A DNA stretch of 45,352 nucleotides from a virus. Below the pieces are notes generated by a model that saw only the letters and a list, made by a program, of their open reading frames with translations, was not told where the DNA came from and did no database searches. This document shows, in pieces, positions 7,912 through 14,914 of the stretch. The position numbers were made by a program, and so were the translations under genes. How positions within the stretch are numbered: position 1 is the stretch's first letter; every line of letters starts with the position of its first letter. The DNA lies in the IMG/VR virus record IMGVR_UViG_3300025112_000031, positions 1 to 45,352 of that record, one strand, 5' to 3'.

Positions 7912-8903
7912 CGGAGGATCCGTTGGGCCATAGCCTGATGGATGGCGGACAGGTCCACCTGCTTGGCGTGGGCGCAGGGGTAGGTGGGATCGACCCAGAC
8001 GCCGTTGTGGGCATGAAAGAAAAGGAAGTCTTCCCCCTGCAAAGTGCCGTCTTTTTTACGGGTGAATTGGAAGGGGTCTTCGGGTAAGGCTTCCACAAAG
8101 CGGCGGGTCATTACGATACAGCCCAAACCCGCGGCGGCGGCGTGGAAGGGTTCGGGGGGCCAGGTGGGGGTGGGCTTAATCGCGTAGGTGGGGTAGCCTT
8201 CGTCGTCCGTGCCCGTCTGATCGTAGACGTGCCAGTAGAGGCCCAACTCCAACTTGAAGCCTTCGTAGACACCCGACACCATTTGGCGCTCGGCGTCCAA
8301 CCGGTCCAACAGGCCCGTGTGCACGGGGGGCACCACGTCCGAGTCGATCATCCACAGGATATCGCAGTCGGAGTCCAGAAACAGACGAATGATATTGTTG
8401 CGCCCTTCGGCAATGCCCCACCCGGCCGTATAGAGGATATCGGCGTCGAAGGTGTACTGGTCGGTGTCGCGGGGCACGTGGTGGAGCCATTTGGTCAGGG
8501 GGCGCACCACGGTGTCGACGGTGGGGATGCGCAGGTAGACGGATTGGGGTGAGGTGGGAGCATCGTGGGGGTGGCCCCATCGCTCACCCGTGGCCGCGCA
8601 ATGACCCCCTTCATGCCCGATGGGCAACATGCAAGTGACAGGGGGCTTTGAATCTATATTTAAATGGGCACATTTAGACTGAGCTTCTACGCCCGTATGG
8701 TGGAAGGCCTGTTGTTCTCGGTGGGTAGGCGACCCGAATCCGGTATCGTTCATAGGTTTATCTTTATCTTTCCAGTAATAATGAACGGTGATTTCATGGT
8801 TTCCATCATGGTCCCGATCCAACAGACATTGATGAGAGCGAACCAACAAGGGCTCGATCTCGTGTTGGGCTTGGCACCGCTCGGGCCGGTCGGCATAGAT
8901 CAC
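7908..8903 (-). CDS. GT-A-type glycosyltransferase-like protein with N-terminal zinc-binding segment
   Basis: 331 residues from a GTG at 8903 that overlaps the upstream stop (GTGA). Residues ~78-102 contain a Cys/His cluster (KCAH ... C ... GHEGGHC), likely zinc binding. From ~120 on it resembles family-2-like GT-A enzymes: DCDILWMIDSDVVPP (DxD motif at 187-189, nucleotide-sugar and metal binding), GLGCIVMTRR, and GEDFLFF at 290-296 (catalytic-base region). It could glycosylate virion proteins, DNA or host surface; the substrate is unknown. An ATG at 8753 would give a shorter protein lacking the first Cys/His-rich stretch. Confidence 0.7.
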   Translation of the reverse strand: MIYADRPERCQAQHEIEPLLVRSHQCLLDRDHDGNHEITVHYYWKDKDKPMNDTGFGSPTHREQQAFHHTGVEAQSKCAHLNIDSKPPVTCMLPIGHEGGHCAATGERWGHPHDAPTSPQSVYLRIPTVDTVVRPLTKWLHHVPRDTDQYTFDADILYTAGWGIAEGRNNIIRLFLDSDCDILWMIDSDVVPPVHTGLLDRLDAERQMVSGVYEGFKLELGLYWHVYDQTGTDDEGYPTYAIKPTPTWPPEPFHAAAAGLGCIVMTRRFVEALPEDPFQFTRKKDGTLQGEDFLFFHAHNGVWVDPTYPCAHAKQVDLSAIHQAMAQRILR

Positions 8904-9463
8904 GGCAGGCTCATCAGGGTGCGGACGTGGGTGGACGAATCCCAGGCCGGATGCCAGGTGTGGCCCACTTCCTGGGTGGCGCCCCACAGGGCCATGGCGC
9001 AGGCGACGACGCCGTCGATTTGGCGGGATTGCTTGGATTTGACAATGCGCCACCCCCGTTCGCCGTGCTGGGCGTTGGCCGCGGCAAAATGGGCGCGCAA
9101 GTCGGGGTCGGACGGGAGCATGACGGTGCGGTTGGTGCAGTGGTCGTGGAGCGTGTTGGAGCAGGGGAGCATCATGGTCTGCTGATTCACTTCCACCAGG
9201 ATGTCTTCGTAGCCCAACTCGATCAGGCGCTGCTGCGTGGCCGCCATCTGGTAGGGGTCGTAGAGGAGGCCAGCCACCCGATACTGCTTGAGGATATCGA
9301 ACAGGGCCGGTTCCACCTGATTGAGCAAATCCACCGGCGCGGGCCAGATGGCACTGCCGTAGACACAGAAGACCTCGTCCGAGCGGCGATAGACGCCCAA
9401 GAGGGCCGACGAATCGCGCCGGGTGGCCAAATCCAGACCCAGATAGAGGACGGGGCTATCCAA
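8900..9463 (-). CDS. Terminase large subunit, nuclease domain only
   Basis: 187 residues corresponding to the C-terminal RNase H-like nuclease domain of TerL, which cuts concatemeric DNA. The three expected acidic residues are visible: D11 (YLGLDLATRRDSSAL), D69 (LLYDPYQM) and D150 (SRQIDGVVACAMALWGA). There is no Walker motif: the ATPase half is a separate gene at 28213-29214. Translation starts at TTG 9463 with a strong AAGGAG seven bases upstream, and no ATG fits, so it is an independent gene rather than an assembly scar. It overlaps its neighbours by 8 and 4 bp. Confidence 0.85.
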   Translation of the reverse strand: MDSPVLYLGLDLATRRDSSALLGVYRRSDEVFCVYGSAIWPAPVDLLNQVEPALFDILKQYRVAGLLYDPYQMAATQQRLIELGYEDILVEVNQQTMMLPCSNTLHDHCTNRTVMLPSDPDLRAHFAAANAQHGERGWRIVKSKQSRQIDGVVACAMALWGATQEVGHTWHPAWDSSTHVRTLMSLP

Positions 9464-9857
9464 GGCCGGTCTCCTTGATCAGGGCGGGCAGGCGAGTCTT
9501 AAACTGCGGCCCGTGCAATTGGCGGTGGCGGATGATATCCTGGTAACTGGGCGCTTCGATCAGGCCCCCGCGCACCTGTTCGATCTTCTCCAGGTGCAGA
9601 TCGGCCCAGCCGTTCTCGGGGATATTGACCATTTCAGGCGCTACTTGCGTCTGCTGCCCCCGCCACCGGGTCCCTTCGGCCCACCACAAGTAGCCGGTCA
9701 AGTAGACTTGCCCGGCCAGGGAAACCACCGAGCCCTGATAGCAAAAGACCTGGGGGGGGATAGGCAGTCCGTCCGAGGCCGAGCCCACGATCTTATAGAA
9801 GGCGCCCTGTTCCAGTTGAGAAAGGCGCGTTACGGAAATCAGGCGAATCGAGGGCAT
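9456..9857 (-). CDS. Hypothetical protein
   Basis: 133 residues, mixed alpha/beta with aromatic YLTGYLWWAEGTRWRG in the middle. No recognised domain. It overlaps the terminase nuclease gene by 8 bp. The start at 9857 lacks a clear Shine-Dalgarno; an AT-rich TATATATA tract lies directly upstream, which could be part of a weak promoter. Confidence 0.55.
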   Translation of the reverse strand: MPSIRLISVTRLSQLEQGAFYKIVGSASDGLPIPPQVFCYQGSVVSLAGQVYLTGYLWWAEGTRWRGQQTQVAPEMVNIPENGWADLHLEKIEQVRGGLIEAPSYQDIIRHRQLHGPQFKTRLPALIKETGLG

Positions 9858-9887
9858 GGTCTATATATATAATAAGGAATAGTAAAC

Positions 9888-10091
9888 TCAGTCCGGACGG
9901 TAGTAATACTGCTTGTTGTGGCGGTTTTTCCCCGTTTGCCGCAGGCGCCGGCAGTGGGCCAGGGCGGCGTGGGGGTACTGGGTGCGGCCCTGGTCGTCGG
10001 TGAGCAGGGGCTCGATCAGGCCTTTGCGGCGCCAGTACTTGAGCGTTTCGCGCGGGATGCCCGTTTTAGTGGCCAGTTGGGTCAGGGTCAT
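9888..10091 (-). CDS. MerR-like small DNA-binding protein
   Basis: 67 residues forming a winged helix-turn-helix of MerR/excisionase type: LTQLATKTGIPRETLKYWRR is the HTH, and GLIEPLLTDDQGRTQYP the wing. No effector domain. It overlaps the groES-like gene by 4 bp. It may regulate late genes or be a recombination directionality factor; no integrase was found in the window. Confidence 0.75.
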   Translation of the reverse strand: MTLTQLATKTGIPRETLKYWRRKGLIEPLLTDDQGRTQYPHAALAHCRRLRQTGKNRHNKQYYYRPD

Positions 10092-10378
10092 GGGCGGTCG
10101 ATCACGGCCAGCACGTCTTCGTCGCGCAGGACAAACAGGGGCCGTCCGTCCACTTCGGTTTCCGTGCCGGCGTAACGGGCCACCACCACGGTGTCGCCCG
10201 TTTTACACGTCATGGGGAGACGGTGGCCGTTCTCGCGCTTTCCAGGGCCACACGCGATCACCGTGCCCAGGTCGGAATTGCCCCGGGCCGTGTCGGGGAT
10301 GACAATACCGCCTTCCGTCATATCGTCGGCGGGCTCTTTGTGGACCAGGACGCGGTCGGACAAAGGTTTCAGGTTCAT
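10088..10378 (-). CDS. groES: GroES-type co-chaperonin
   Basis: 96 residues, the normal Cpn10 length. The signature is clear: LKPLSDRVLVHKEPADDMTE at the N-terminus, mobile loop and adjoining strand GGIVIPDTARGNSDLGTVIA, CGPGK, then GDTVVVARYAGTETEVDG and the terminal EDVLAVID. Phage co-chaperonins (T4 gp31 type) adapt host GroEL for folding the capsid protein; that role is inferred here from its place in the late operon. No GroEL homologue is present. Confidence 0.93.
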   Translation of the reverse strand: MNLKPLSDRVLVHKEPADDMTEGGIVIPDTARGNSDLGTVIACGPGKRENGHRLPMTCKTGDTVVVARYAGTETEVDGRPLFVLRDEDVLAVIDRP

Positions 10379-10659
10379 GGATGCTCCTTGCAGAGGGTGA
10401 GTTCGGGTTGGGCCAAATCGCGGGACACGGCTTCGATAAAGTCGTGGATCTCGCGCTCGGCGGTGAACAGGGTGTGATACAGCGATACGGCCTGAACGGC
10501 CAGATCGTCGGGCACCTGATTGATGGGGTAGGCGTCTTTGAGCACCTGGGTGAGCGAAGAGCCCAGTTGAGACAGATCGGTAGAGCGGCCGCCCACTTCG
10601 TAGGGGGTGGTCAACCAGCGAGGGTGGGGCAGGGCGTGAAAGTGCTTAAAGTGGGTCAC
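10375..10659 (-). CDS. Hypothetical protein
   Basis: 94 residues from a GTG start, with ATGA overlap into groES. Starts (M)THFKHFHALPHPRWLTTPYE and is otherwise helical. No recognised family. Confidence 0.55.
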   Translation of the reverse strand: MTHFKHFHALPHPRWLTTPYEVGGRSTDLSQLGSSLTQVLKDAYPINQVPDDLAVQAVSLYHTLFTAEREIHDFIEAVSRDLAQPELTLCKEHP

Positions 10660-10780
10660 AGGGACACCTTGTATTCCTTATGTACGTACTGCTCATACTC
10701 AGGCTTGACCGTCTCCACTGCTCCTGCTGCTGCTGGCGCATGGTGTCCAACTGCTGCTGGGCTTGTTGGTAGGCGTTCAT
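10646..10780 (-). CDS. First ORF of the late operon, Q-rich, probably frameshifted
   Basis: 44-residue ORF starting MNAYQQAQQQLDTMRQQQQ, with a strong GGAAGGGTGG Shine-Dalgarno. After the Gln run the present frame gives an unconvincing tail that overlaps the next gene. In the -1 frame the DNA reads VETVKPEYEQYVHKEYKVSL and stops exactly at a GTGA junction with the next gene. A frameshift at the Gln/Val boundary (mutation, error or recoding) is likely. Part of the ORF (10723-10759) is an exact 37-bp copy of the Q-rich virion gene at 32801-32837. Confidence 0.5.
   Translation of the reverse strand: MNAYQQAQQQLDTMRQQQQEQWRRSSLSMSSTYIRNTRCPCDPL
10723..10759. repeat. 37-bp exact direct repeat, partner at 32801-32837
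   Basis: The two copies match at all 37 positions and diverge on both sides. Both encode QQQLDTMRQQQQ in the same frame on the minus strand. They are in the same orientation, 22 kb apart, and bracket the whole early region. Confidence 0.85.
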
Positions 10781-10793
10781 GGGGACCACCCTT

Positions 10794-10830
10794 CCACGGC
10801 TATATAGGGGCATTTGGCCTAAATTGGTCA
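10794..10830 (-). promoter_or_regulatory. Candidate late-operon promoter overlapping an operator-like repeat
   Basis: On the minus strand TGACCA is followed after 18 bases by TATATA (10801-10806), then a short leader with a GGAAGGGTGG ribosome site. The -35 region lies inside the repeat TGACCAATTTAGGCCAAAT (10812-10830), which recurs with two mismatches at 10885-10903. Promoter function is inferred. Confidence 0.4.
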
Positions 10831-10867
10831 CAGGTGAATTACTATGCCGCGATTTGAGAGCCCCCCA

Positions 10868-10923
10868 GGCCACATTTGCCCGGAATGTGGCCTAAATCGG
10901 TCAATATTGCTTAAAATGTGGCC
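10868..10923. repeat. Operator-like cluster: inverted repeat plus direct copies
   Basis: GGCCACATT (10868-10876) and AATGTGGCC (10884-10892) form a perfect 9-bp inverted repeat with a 7-base loop. AATGTGGCC appears again at 10915-10923, and the longer ATGTGGCCTAAATCGGTCA (10885-10903) repeats the motif at 10812-10830. This looks like binding sites for a regulator of the late operon. Confidence 0.55.
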
Positions 10924-11032
10924 TGATTCTGCATGGGGGCGGTCTATTTCTACCCCAAATATAGCCTCCTGGGACCTGGGGAGCAAGTACTTTGTGTGCG
11001 CCGGGGGCGTAGGGGGAGCGCCCGGGGGGGTC

Positions 11033-11257
11033 CTACTTGCAGGAAGGCCACTCGTGGGGCAGGGGGCCTTGCTCCTGTGTGCGACGGTACTTGTCCGCCA
11101 CCTGATAGCATATGCGGCAATGTCGCTGGCCGCACCGGCCCAACGGAGTGCCCTTATTGAAGTTACGTGCTGGTGGGTGCCCGTCAGTCCAATGATCCCA
11201 CAGGGCCTTGCGGCGTCTGCGTATGCGCTGGGCTGCCAGGGTGTGATAGCGGTGCAT
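11033..11257 (-). CDS. Small Cys/His protein, possible first late or delayed-early gene
   Basis: 74 residues from ATG 11257 (a GTG at 11296 would add 13). Starts MHRYHTLAAQRIRRRRKALW and contains RCGQRHCRICYQVADKYRR, a C-x4-C-x2-C cluster that may bind zinc. No clear Shine-Dalgarno. All other long frames in this stretch look like GC-rich shadows. About 250 bp of regulatory DNA separates it from the Q-rich ORF. Confidence 0.45.
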   Translation of the reverse strand: MHRYHTLAAQRIRRRRKALWDHWTDGHPPARNFNKGTPLGRCGQRHCRICYQVADKYRRTQEQGPLPHEWPSCK

Positions 11258-11284
11258 AGGGGTAATATACGGCCCTGTGTCTGT

Positions 11285-11334
11285 GGGGGCAACCACTGGG
11301 GGACTGTGGGGGCTATGGGGGTATGCCGTGGGGG
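11285..11334 (+). other. Potential G-quadruplex: five G5 tracts in 50 bases
   Basis: Runs of five Gs at 11285-11289, 11298-11302, 11308-11312, 11317-11321 and 11330-11334 are separated by loops of 8, 5, 4 and 8 bases. They lie in the intergenic region between the divergent late and early operons. Confidence 0.6.
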
Positions 11335-11408
11335 AATACAGGTAGGGTCCCCCATATTCACCCCCTCTCTCAAGCCCACCCCCCGTCTGTGGGGGCGGAC
11401 CGGTGCCC

Positions 11409-11466
11409 GCCTGTGCCCCTGCCCACCTGTGCCCTGCCCGCCTGTGCCCCTGCCCGCCTGGGCCCG
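11409..11466. repeat. GC-rich tandem repeat in the intergenic region
   Basis: About four degenerate copies of a 16-bp unit resembling CCTGCCCGCCTGTGCC. The surrounding stretch 11300-11740 is extremely C-rich on the plus strand (several runs of 8-9 C) and carries no convincing gene on either strand. An origin, pac site or structural role is possible. Confidence 0.5.
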
Positions 11467-11743
11467 TGCACCTATGTGCAGTGGGGTCACGGGGTTACGG
11501 TGCTGCCGGCCGGCGGCCTGTGGGCGCTGCTGCACGGGGCCGGCGCTGCTGGGCACGGGGCAGCCATGTATAGCCCATGTATACCCCCCCCCTATCGTAC
11601 CTCCCCCCACCCCACCCCCGCTGGCCGCCTGTCCCCTAAACACCCTCTGCCCCTCTACCTACCACAGTCACCCACACGCATAGTTCATTGTATAGACCCC
11701 CAGTATAAGAAAACCCCCCCCCATACAGAAAAAAGCCCAATAA

Positions 11744-11793
11744 TGTGACGTAGATCACAGTTTTAGCCATAAACAGTCCGTACATTAAAGACA
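11744..11793 (+). promoter_or_regulatory. CRP-type operator and class II promoter of early operon A
   Basis: TGTGA CGTAGA TCACA at 11744-11759 is a perfect CRP core palindrome. A -10-like TACATT lies at 11781-11786, placing the start near 11793. The operator centre (11751.5) is then at -41.5, the exact spacing of class II CRP-activated promoters, and no good -35 is present, as expected for such promoters. GlxR/Vfr-type regulators share this site. Confidence 0.6.
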
Positions 11794-11834
11794 GTAAAGA
11801 GATACACACTGCCACACTTCACAGGAGCATTGCC

Positions 11835-12050
11835 ATGGAAACCTTAAATATCCGCATAGAGCGCAATGGGGAAGGCGAAGAGACCTTAACTGACTTAGAG
11901 ATCAGTCGATACTTGCGTCAATTCCCCACCGATTTGATCTACTCTGCCGCCGTGGACACCTTGCATCTATCTGCAGAGCATGAAGACTATGGTATCGCCT
12001 TTTATCGCCCAGTAGGCACAGGGCGCGCCATTCATTTCCTCACTTCCTAA
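11835..12050 (+). CDS. Early protein, unknown function
   Basis: 71 residues, acidic, start METLNIRIERNGEGEETL. First gene behind the CRP-type promoter. CAGGAG lies eight bases before the ATG. No recognised domain; size and position suit a host-takeover or regulatory peptide. Confidence 0.65.
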   Translation: METLNIRIERNGEGEETLTDLEISRYLRQFPTDLIYSAAVDTLHLSAEHEDYGIAFYRPVGTGRAIHFLTS

Positions 12051-12100
12051 AAGACAGTTGGCAATCACGCTGACAAACCCTAACCCTGTGAGGTCCTATT

Positions 12101-12589
12101 ATGAGCGCAACAAGCACAATCAACCCAGTACTGCAGCACTACTACGACGCCGTCAAGCGGCCGGGCAAGTTTGAGTACGAACAACCTTATGTCCCTTACT
12201 TCTGGGATCAAGGTCTGGAAGGAGGGTATGACGACGTATTAGGCGAAGAAATGCCTTACATCTTCGCCTTTCGCGTCACACCGGACGATACAGACTTGTT
12301 CCCCAAACTCAAAGGCAAGGATGCCGTGTACCTGTATGAAGATGAACAAGGTTTTGTCCAAGAGGTAGACAAGCCCGAAGAGACCATAGACGGGTTCGTG
12401 CCCGACGAGGAAGATATCTACATTCAGGACAACGGTGTCTGGCAGTCGGGCAAACTCATTACCGATGACCACGATCCAGCGCACCAGGACGCAGCCATTA
12501 AAGACTGGATGGACGAAGCCCAGTACTGGCCCAATGTATGGGTCGTATCCGATCACGGTAACATCGCGCTCTACACCTTTGGCTCGTAA
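12101..12589 (+). CDS. Acidic early protein, unknown function
   Basis: 162 residues, strongly acidic (many D/E, such as FVPDEEDIYIQDNG and TDDHDPAHQDAAIKDW). Acidic early phage proteins are sometimes DNA mimics, but no family is recognised. It is preceded by CCCTGTGAG with exactly eight bases before the ATG, a leader shared with the gene at 12664. Confidence 0.65.
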   Translation: MSATSTINPVLQHYYDAVKRPGKFEYEQPYVPYFWDQGLEGGYDDVLGEEMPYIFAFRVTPDDTDLFPKLKGKDAVYLYEDEQGFVQEVDKPEETIDGFVPDEEDIYIQDNGVWQSGKLITDDHDPAHQDAAIKDWMDEAQYWPNVWVVSDHGNIALYTFGS

Positions 12590-12602
12590 CGCAGTCCCAG
12601 CT

Positions 12603-12629
12603 CGGGCCGGATGAAGTCCATCCGGCCCG
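12603..12629 (+). terminator. Strong intercistronic hairpin
   Basis: CGGGCCGGATG (12603-12613) pairs perfectly with CATCCGGCCCG (12619-12629) around a 5-base AAGTC loop. The following bases contain only short T runs, so it may be a weak terminator, an mRNA-stabilising 3' structure or a processing site between two early genes. Confidence 0.55.
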
Positions 12630-12663
12630 TACCTTTCTACCCTTTACCCTGTGAGACACTCTT

Positions 12664-12930
12664 ATGCTCGCTCAAATGCACCATTTCGGCCCGTGGCAGA
12701 TTCCCACCCATGTGACCCATTGCTTGTGCCCTGACGGCCGGCGCCGCTATGTGCGGCTTACAACGATTGCCCCCGATACCTTTTTTTCCCATCCGGGCCA
12801 AGTAAAATACAAGGGCCGTACCGTATCTGGCTTTATCACGGGGTACGAGACCGATACCGGGGAAGCCGATATCAAGTTCCGGCCCTATCTGTACGGTAAA
12901 AACGGGCACCTATTCAACGAGGAGGCCTAA
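12664..12930 (+). CDS. Early protein, unknown function
   Basis: 88 residues, beta-rich by composition (RYVRLTTIAPD, YKGRTVSGFITGYETD). Two Cys (THCLCPDG) near residue 20. It has the CCCTGTGAG-N8-ATG leader. No recognised domain. Confidence 0.65.
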   Translation: MLAQMHHFGPWQIPTHVTHCLCPDGRRRYVRLTTIAPDTFFSHPGQVKYKGRTVSGFITGYETDTGEADIKFRPYLYGKNGHLFNEEA

Positions 12931-12933
12931 CCC

Positions 12934-13110
12934 ATGCCCACCCAATACTACACCCGAGGCCGACGCAAAAAGCGGGTACCTAAAGTCCAGTGCCCGGCCT
13001 GTTTGTGCCTGGTGCGTACCGATCTATACGGATCCTACACAATCTACACCCACACCTGCCCCAATCCGGCCTGCGCCCAGTATGTCCCCTATCCTACTCG
13101 AAAGGACTAA
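12934..13110 (+). CDS. Zinc-ribbon protein
   Basis: 58 residues with a basic N-terminus (TRGRRKKRVPKVQ) followed by CPACLC at 20-25 and TCPNPACA at 41-48, a likely four-Cys zinc ribbon. It ends in Arg-Lys-Asp, whose codons contain the AAAGGA ribosome site of the next gene. Probably nucleic-acid binding. Confidence 0.65.
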   Translation: MPTQYYTRGRRKKRVPKVQCPACLCLVRTDLYGSYTIYTHTCPNPACAQYVPYPTRKD

Positions 13111-13114
13111 CCCC

Positions 13115-13486
13115 ATGTATACCACCCAAGCAGACCCCATGCACGCCCTGTACGCTGCCGTCAAGGCCCATTCCCAGATGGAAGACGACCAACTCAGGGA
13201 GGCCGGCCAGTACGGGGCCGACGCCGGCTGGCCCGGCTTTTGTTACTACACTGAGTGCTGCACCTTCTACCAAGCCAACAAAACCGCTATCTGGGACCTG
13301 GCCGCCACCTACGCCGATGACTTCGGGTATAAGAGCGTACCTGAATTTGTGGCCAGCTTTGGCCGCGCCGAACTGGCCGATACGGCCGATGGCTTTGAAA
13401 ACTTGCTCGCCTGGTTCGCCCTGGAGGAAGTGGGGCGCTGGCTGGAAGACCATCCCCAGGACGAAGAAGAAAGCGAGGAGGCGTAA
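13115..13486 (+). CDS. Conserved-looking phage early protein
   Basis: 123 residues, start MYTTQADPMHALYAAVKA. A CYYTECCTFYQANKTAIWDL block and a C-terminal FENLLAWFALEEVGRWLED helix look like a conserved family of phage hypothetical proteins I have no function for. The ATG is set by the CGAAAGGACTAACC cassette directly upstream; a longer upstream frame is not needed. Confidence 0.7.
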   Translation: MYTTQADPMHALYAAVKAHSQMEDDQLREAGQYGADAGWPGFCYYTECCTFYQANKTAIWDLAATYADDFGYKSVPEFVASFGRAELADTADGFENLLAWFALEEVGRWLEDHPQDEEESEEA

Positions 13487-13488
13487 TT

Positions 13489-13707
13489 ATGGCCCTTAAT
13501 ATCGATCTAATCCAATTAGAATACGACCGTCAACAGGTTATGATAGCACTGGCCCAGAAAAACAGCGCCCAATGGACGCAGCGCCACGGGACGACCGACG
13601 CCCGCCTTGACCAAATAACCGAAACGCACCAAGCCCTAGCCGACGCCCTACACGCCCTACTGGAACCGCCCGTCTTTCGCGGACGGAGAGAGGAGGACCT
13701 TGACTAA
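13489..13707 (+). CDS. Early protein, probably helical
   Basis: 72 residues predicted all-helical (IQLEYDRQQVMIALAQKNSA), with GAGGAG shortly before the ATG. No recognised family. Overlaps the next gene by 8 bp. Confidence 0.6.
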   Translation: MALNIDLIQLEYDRQQVMIALAQKNSAQWTQRHGTTDARLDQITETHQALADALHALLEPPVFRGRREEDLD

Positions 13708-13927
13708 AGCCCAGTTTATCAACCAGCTGCGGCCGCCCATCGGACTCCGTACCGCTACGGATTTCGATATGTACCGGAGTCTGACCGTGCTGGAAGCGCA
13801 AATACTGGCGAAACTACCCGCTGAAGACCGGGAAGTCCGGGCCGCCATAGAAGCCCAAATCGAGATCGCTAAGACCTACAATGTGGAGCACTGGGGCGAG
13901 CGGGAGCACAACCGCTGCTCCGACTAA
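13700..13927 (+). CDS. Early protein, TTG start
   Basis: 75 residues from TTG with GAGAGGAGGACC just upstream. Helical (SLTVLEAQILAKLPAEDREV). No recognised family. Confidence 0.6.
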   Translation: MTKAQFINQLRPPIGLRTATDFDMYRSLTVLEAQILAKLPAEDREVRAAIEAQIEIAKTYNVEHWGEREHNRCSD

Positions 13928-13946
13928 CCACCAACAGGAGGGAAAA

Positions 13947-14174
13947 ATGGCCCTTGTCACTCTGAAACACTCCAGATTAAAACCCGCTCCTACCCGCTTA
14001 TCAGGCTTTGGGGCGCCTGAGCTGCTGGCCAAATTGTCCTATCAAGAGCTCGAAAAGGAGGTTCAAGAAGCTGTAGACCGGCTCGTCAAACACTATGAAC
14101 GCCAAGGTGAATTTGTATTCTCACTGACCCTGGAGTTTGAAACAGGGCGCAATTACCTACCCCGGCCCACCTAA
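13947..14174 (+). CDS. Early protein, unknown function
   Basis: 75 residues, start MALVTLKHSRLKPAPTRL with AGGAGGG before the ATG. A helical middle (SYQELEKEVQEAVDRLVKHY) and a beta C-terminus. The upstream in-frame extension is rejected because it overlaps the previous gene and lacks a ribosome site. Confidence 0.6.
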   Translation: MALVTLKHSRLKPAPTRLSGFGAPELLAKLSYQELEKEVQEAVDRLVKHYERQGEFVFSLTLEFETGRNYLPRPT

Positions 14175-14194
14175 CCTGGAAAGGACCGTACCCC

Positions 14195-14914
14195 ATGCAA
14201 ATCAAGCATAAAGACACAGATTCCGTACTGTACGAATCAGACCACACCACCATCAAGCAAACACTCGAGCAGGCTTGCCTCAAAGGGGCCGACCTGGGAG
14301 GGGCTTACCTGGGAGGGGCTTACCTGGGAGGGGCTAACCTGGGAGGGGCTAACCTGGGAGGGGCTAGCCTGGAAGGGGCTAGCCTGGAAGGGGCTAGCCT
14401 GGGAGGGGCCGACCTGAGAGGGGCTAGCCTGGAAGGGGCCGACCTGAGAGGGGCTAGCCTGGAAGGGGCTAACCTGGAAGGGGCTAACCTGGGAGGGGCC
14501 GACCTGGGAGGGGCCGACCTGAAAGGGGCCGACCTGGGAGGGGCTTACCTGGGAGGGGCTTACCTGGGAGGGGCCGACCTGGGAGGGGCTAGCCTGGGAG
14601 GGGCCGACCTGAAAGGGGCTAGCCTGGGAGGGGCCGACCTGAAAGGGGCTTACCTGGGAGGGGCCGACCTGAAAGGGGCTTACCTGAAAGGGGTAAAAGT
14701 ATCTTGGTCGTCCCACGCCTTGCTCAGTGAGATGCTTTGGCAGGCCGCCGCCACCCCCCCGCAAGAGATGCTGGCCGCCTATGTGGGCCGGAAAATTACC
14801 TGGTGCTGGGCCGACTGGCAGGCCTTCCAGCACCCGGAAAAACAATGGGCGTGGGACTACGTACGCACCCTGGCAAAGGACGACGAGACCGCACCCCGGG
14901 AGCTGAAACTATGA
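14195..14914 (+). CDS. Pentapeptide-repeat protein 1
   Basis: 239 residues. A short N-terminal cap ([16 protein letters not shown]) is shared with the second pentapeptide protein at 21594. Residues 27-166 hold 28 tandem A(D/N/S/Y)LxG units, expected to form a quadrilateral right-handed beta-helix of about seven coils. The C-terminal 70 residues ([16 protein letters not shown] ... WCWADW) form a separate helical domain. Such proteins can mimic DNA (Qnr/MfpA inhibit gyrase), but function varies, so none is assigned. The 15-bp DNA units are almost identical, implying recent expansion. Confidence 0.9.
   Translation: MQIKHKDTDSVLYESDHTTIKQTLEQACLKGADLGGAYLGGAYLGGANLGGANLGGASLEGASLEGASLGGADLRGASLEGADLRGASLEGANLEGANLGGADLGGADLKGADLGGAYLGGAYLGGADLGGASLGGADLKGASLGGADLKGAYLGGADLKGAYLKGVKVSWSSHALLSEMLWQAAATPPQEMLAAYVGRKITWCWADWQAFQHPEKQWAWDYVRTLAKDDETAPRELKL

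Noticed and set aside
10828-11683. Long ORFs on both strands (271 and 279 codons) across the regulatory gap
   Set aside because: They read as Pro/Gly/Ala-rich translations of GC-rich repeats, lack ribosome sites, and overlap each other; only the Cys/His ORF at 11033-11257 looks protein-like.
14237-14845. 202-codon minus-strand ORF opposite pentapeptide gene 1 ([10 protein letters not shown] repeats)
   Set aside because: Shadow of the tandem repeat: a stop-free 15-bp unit leaves several frames open.
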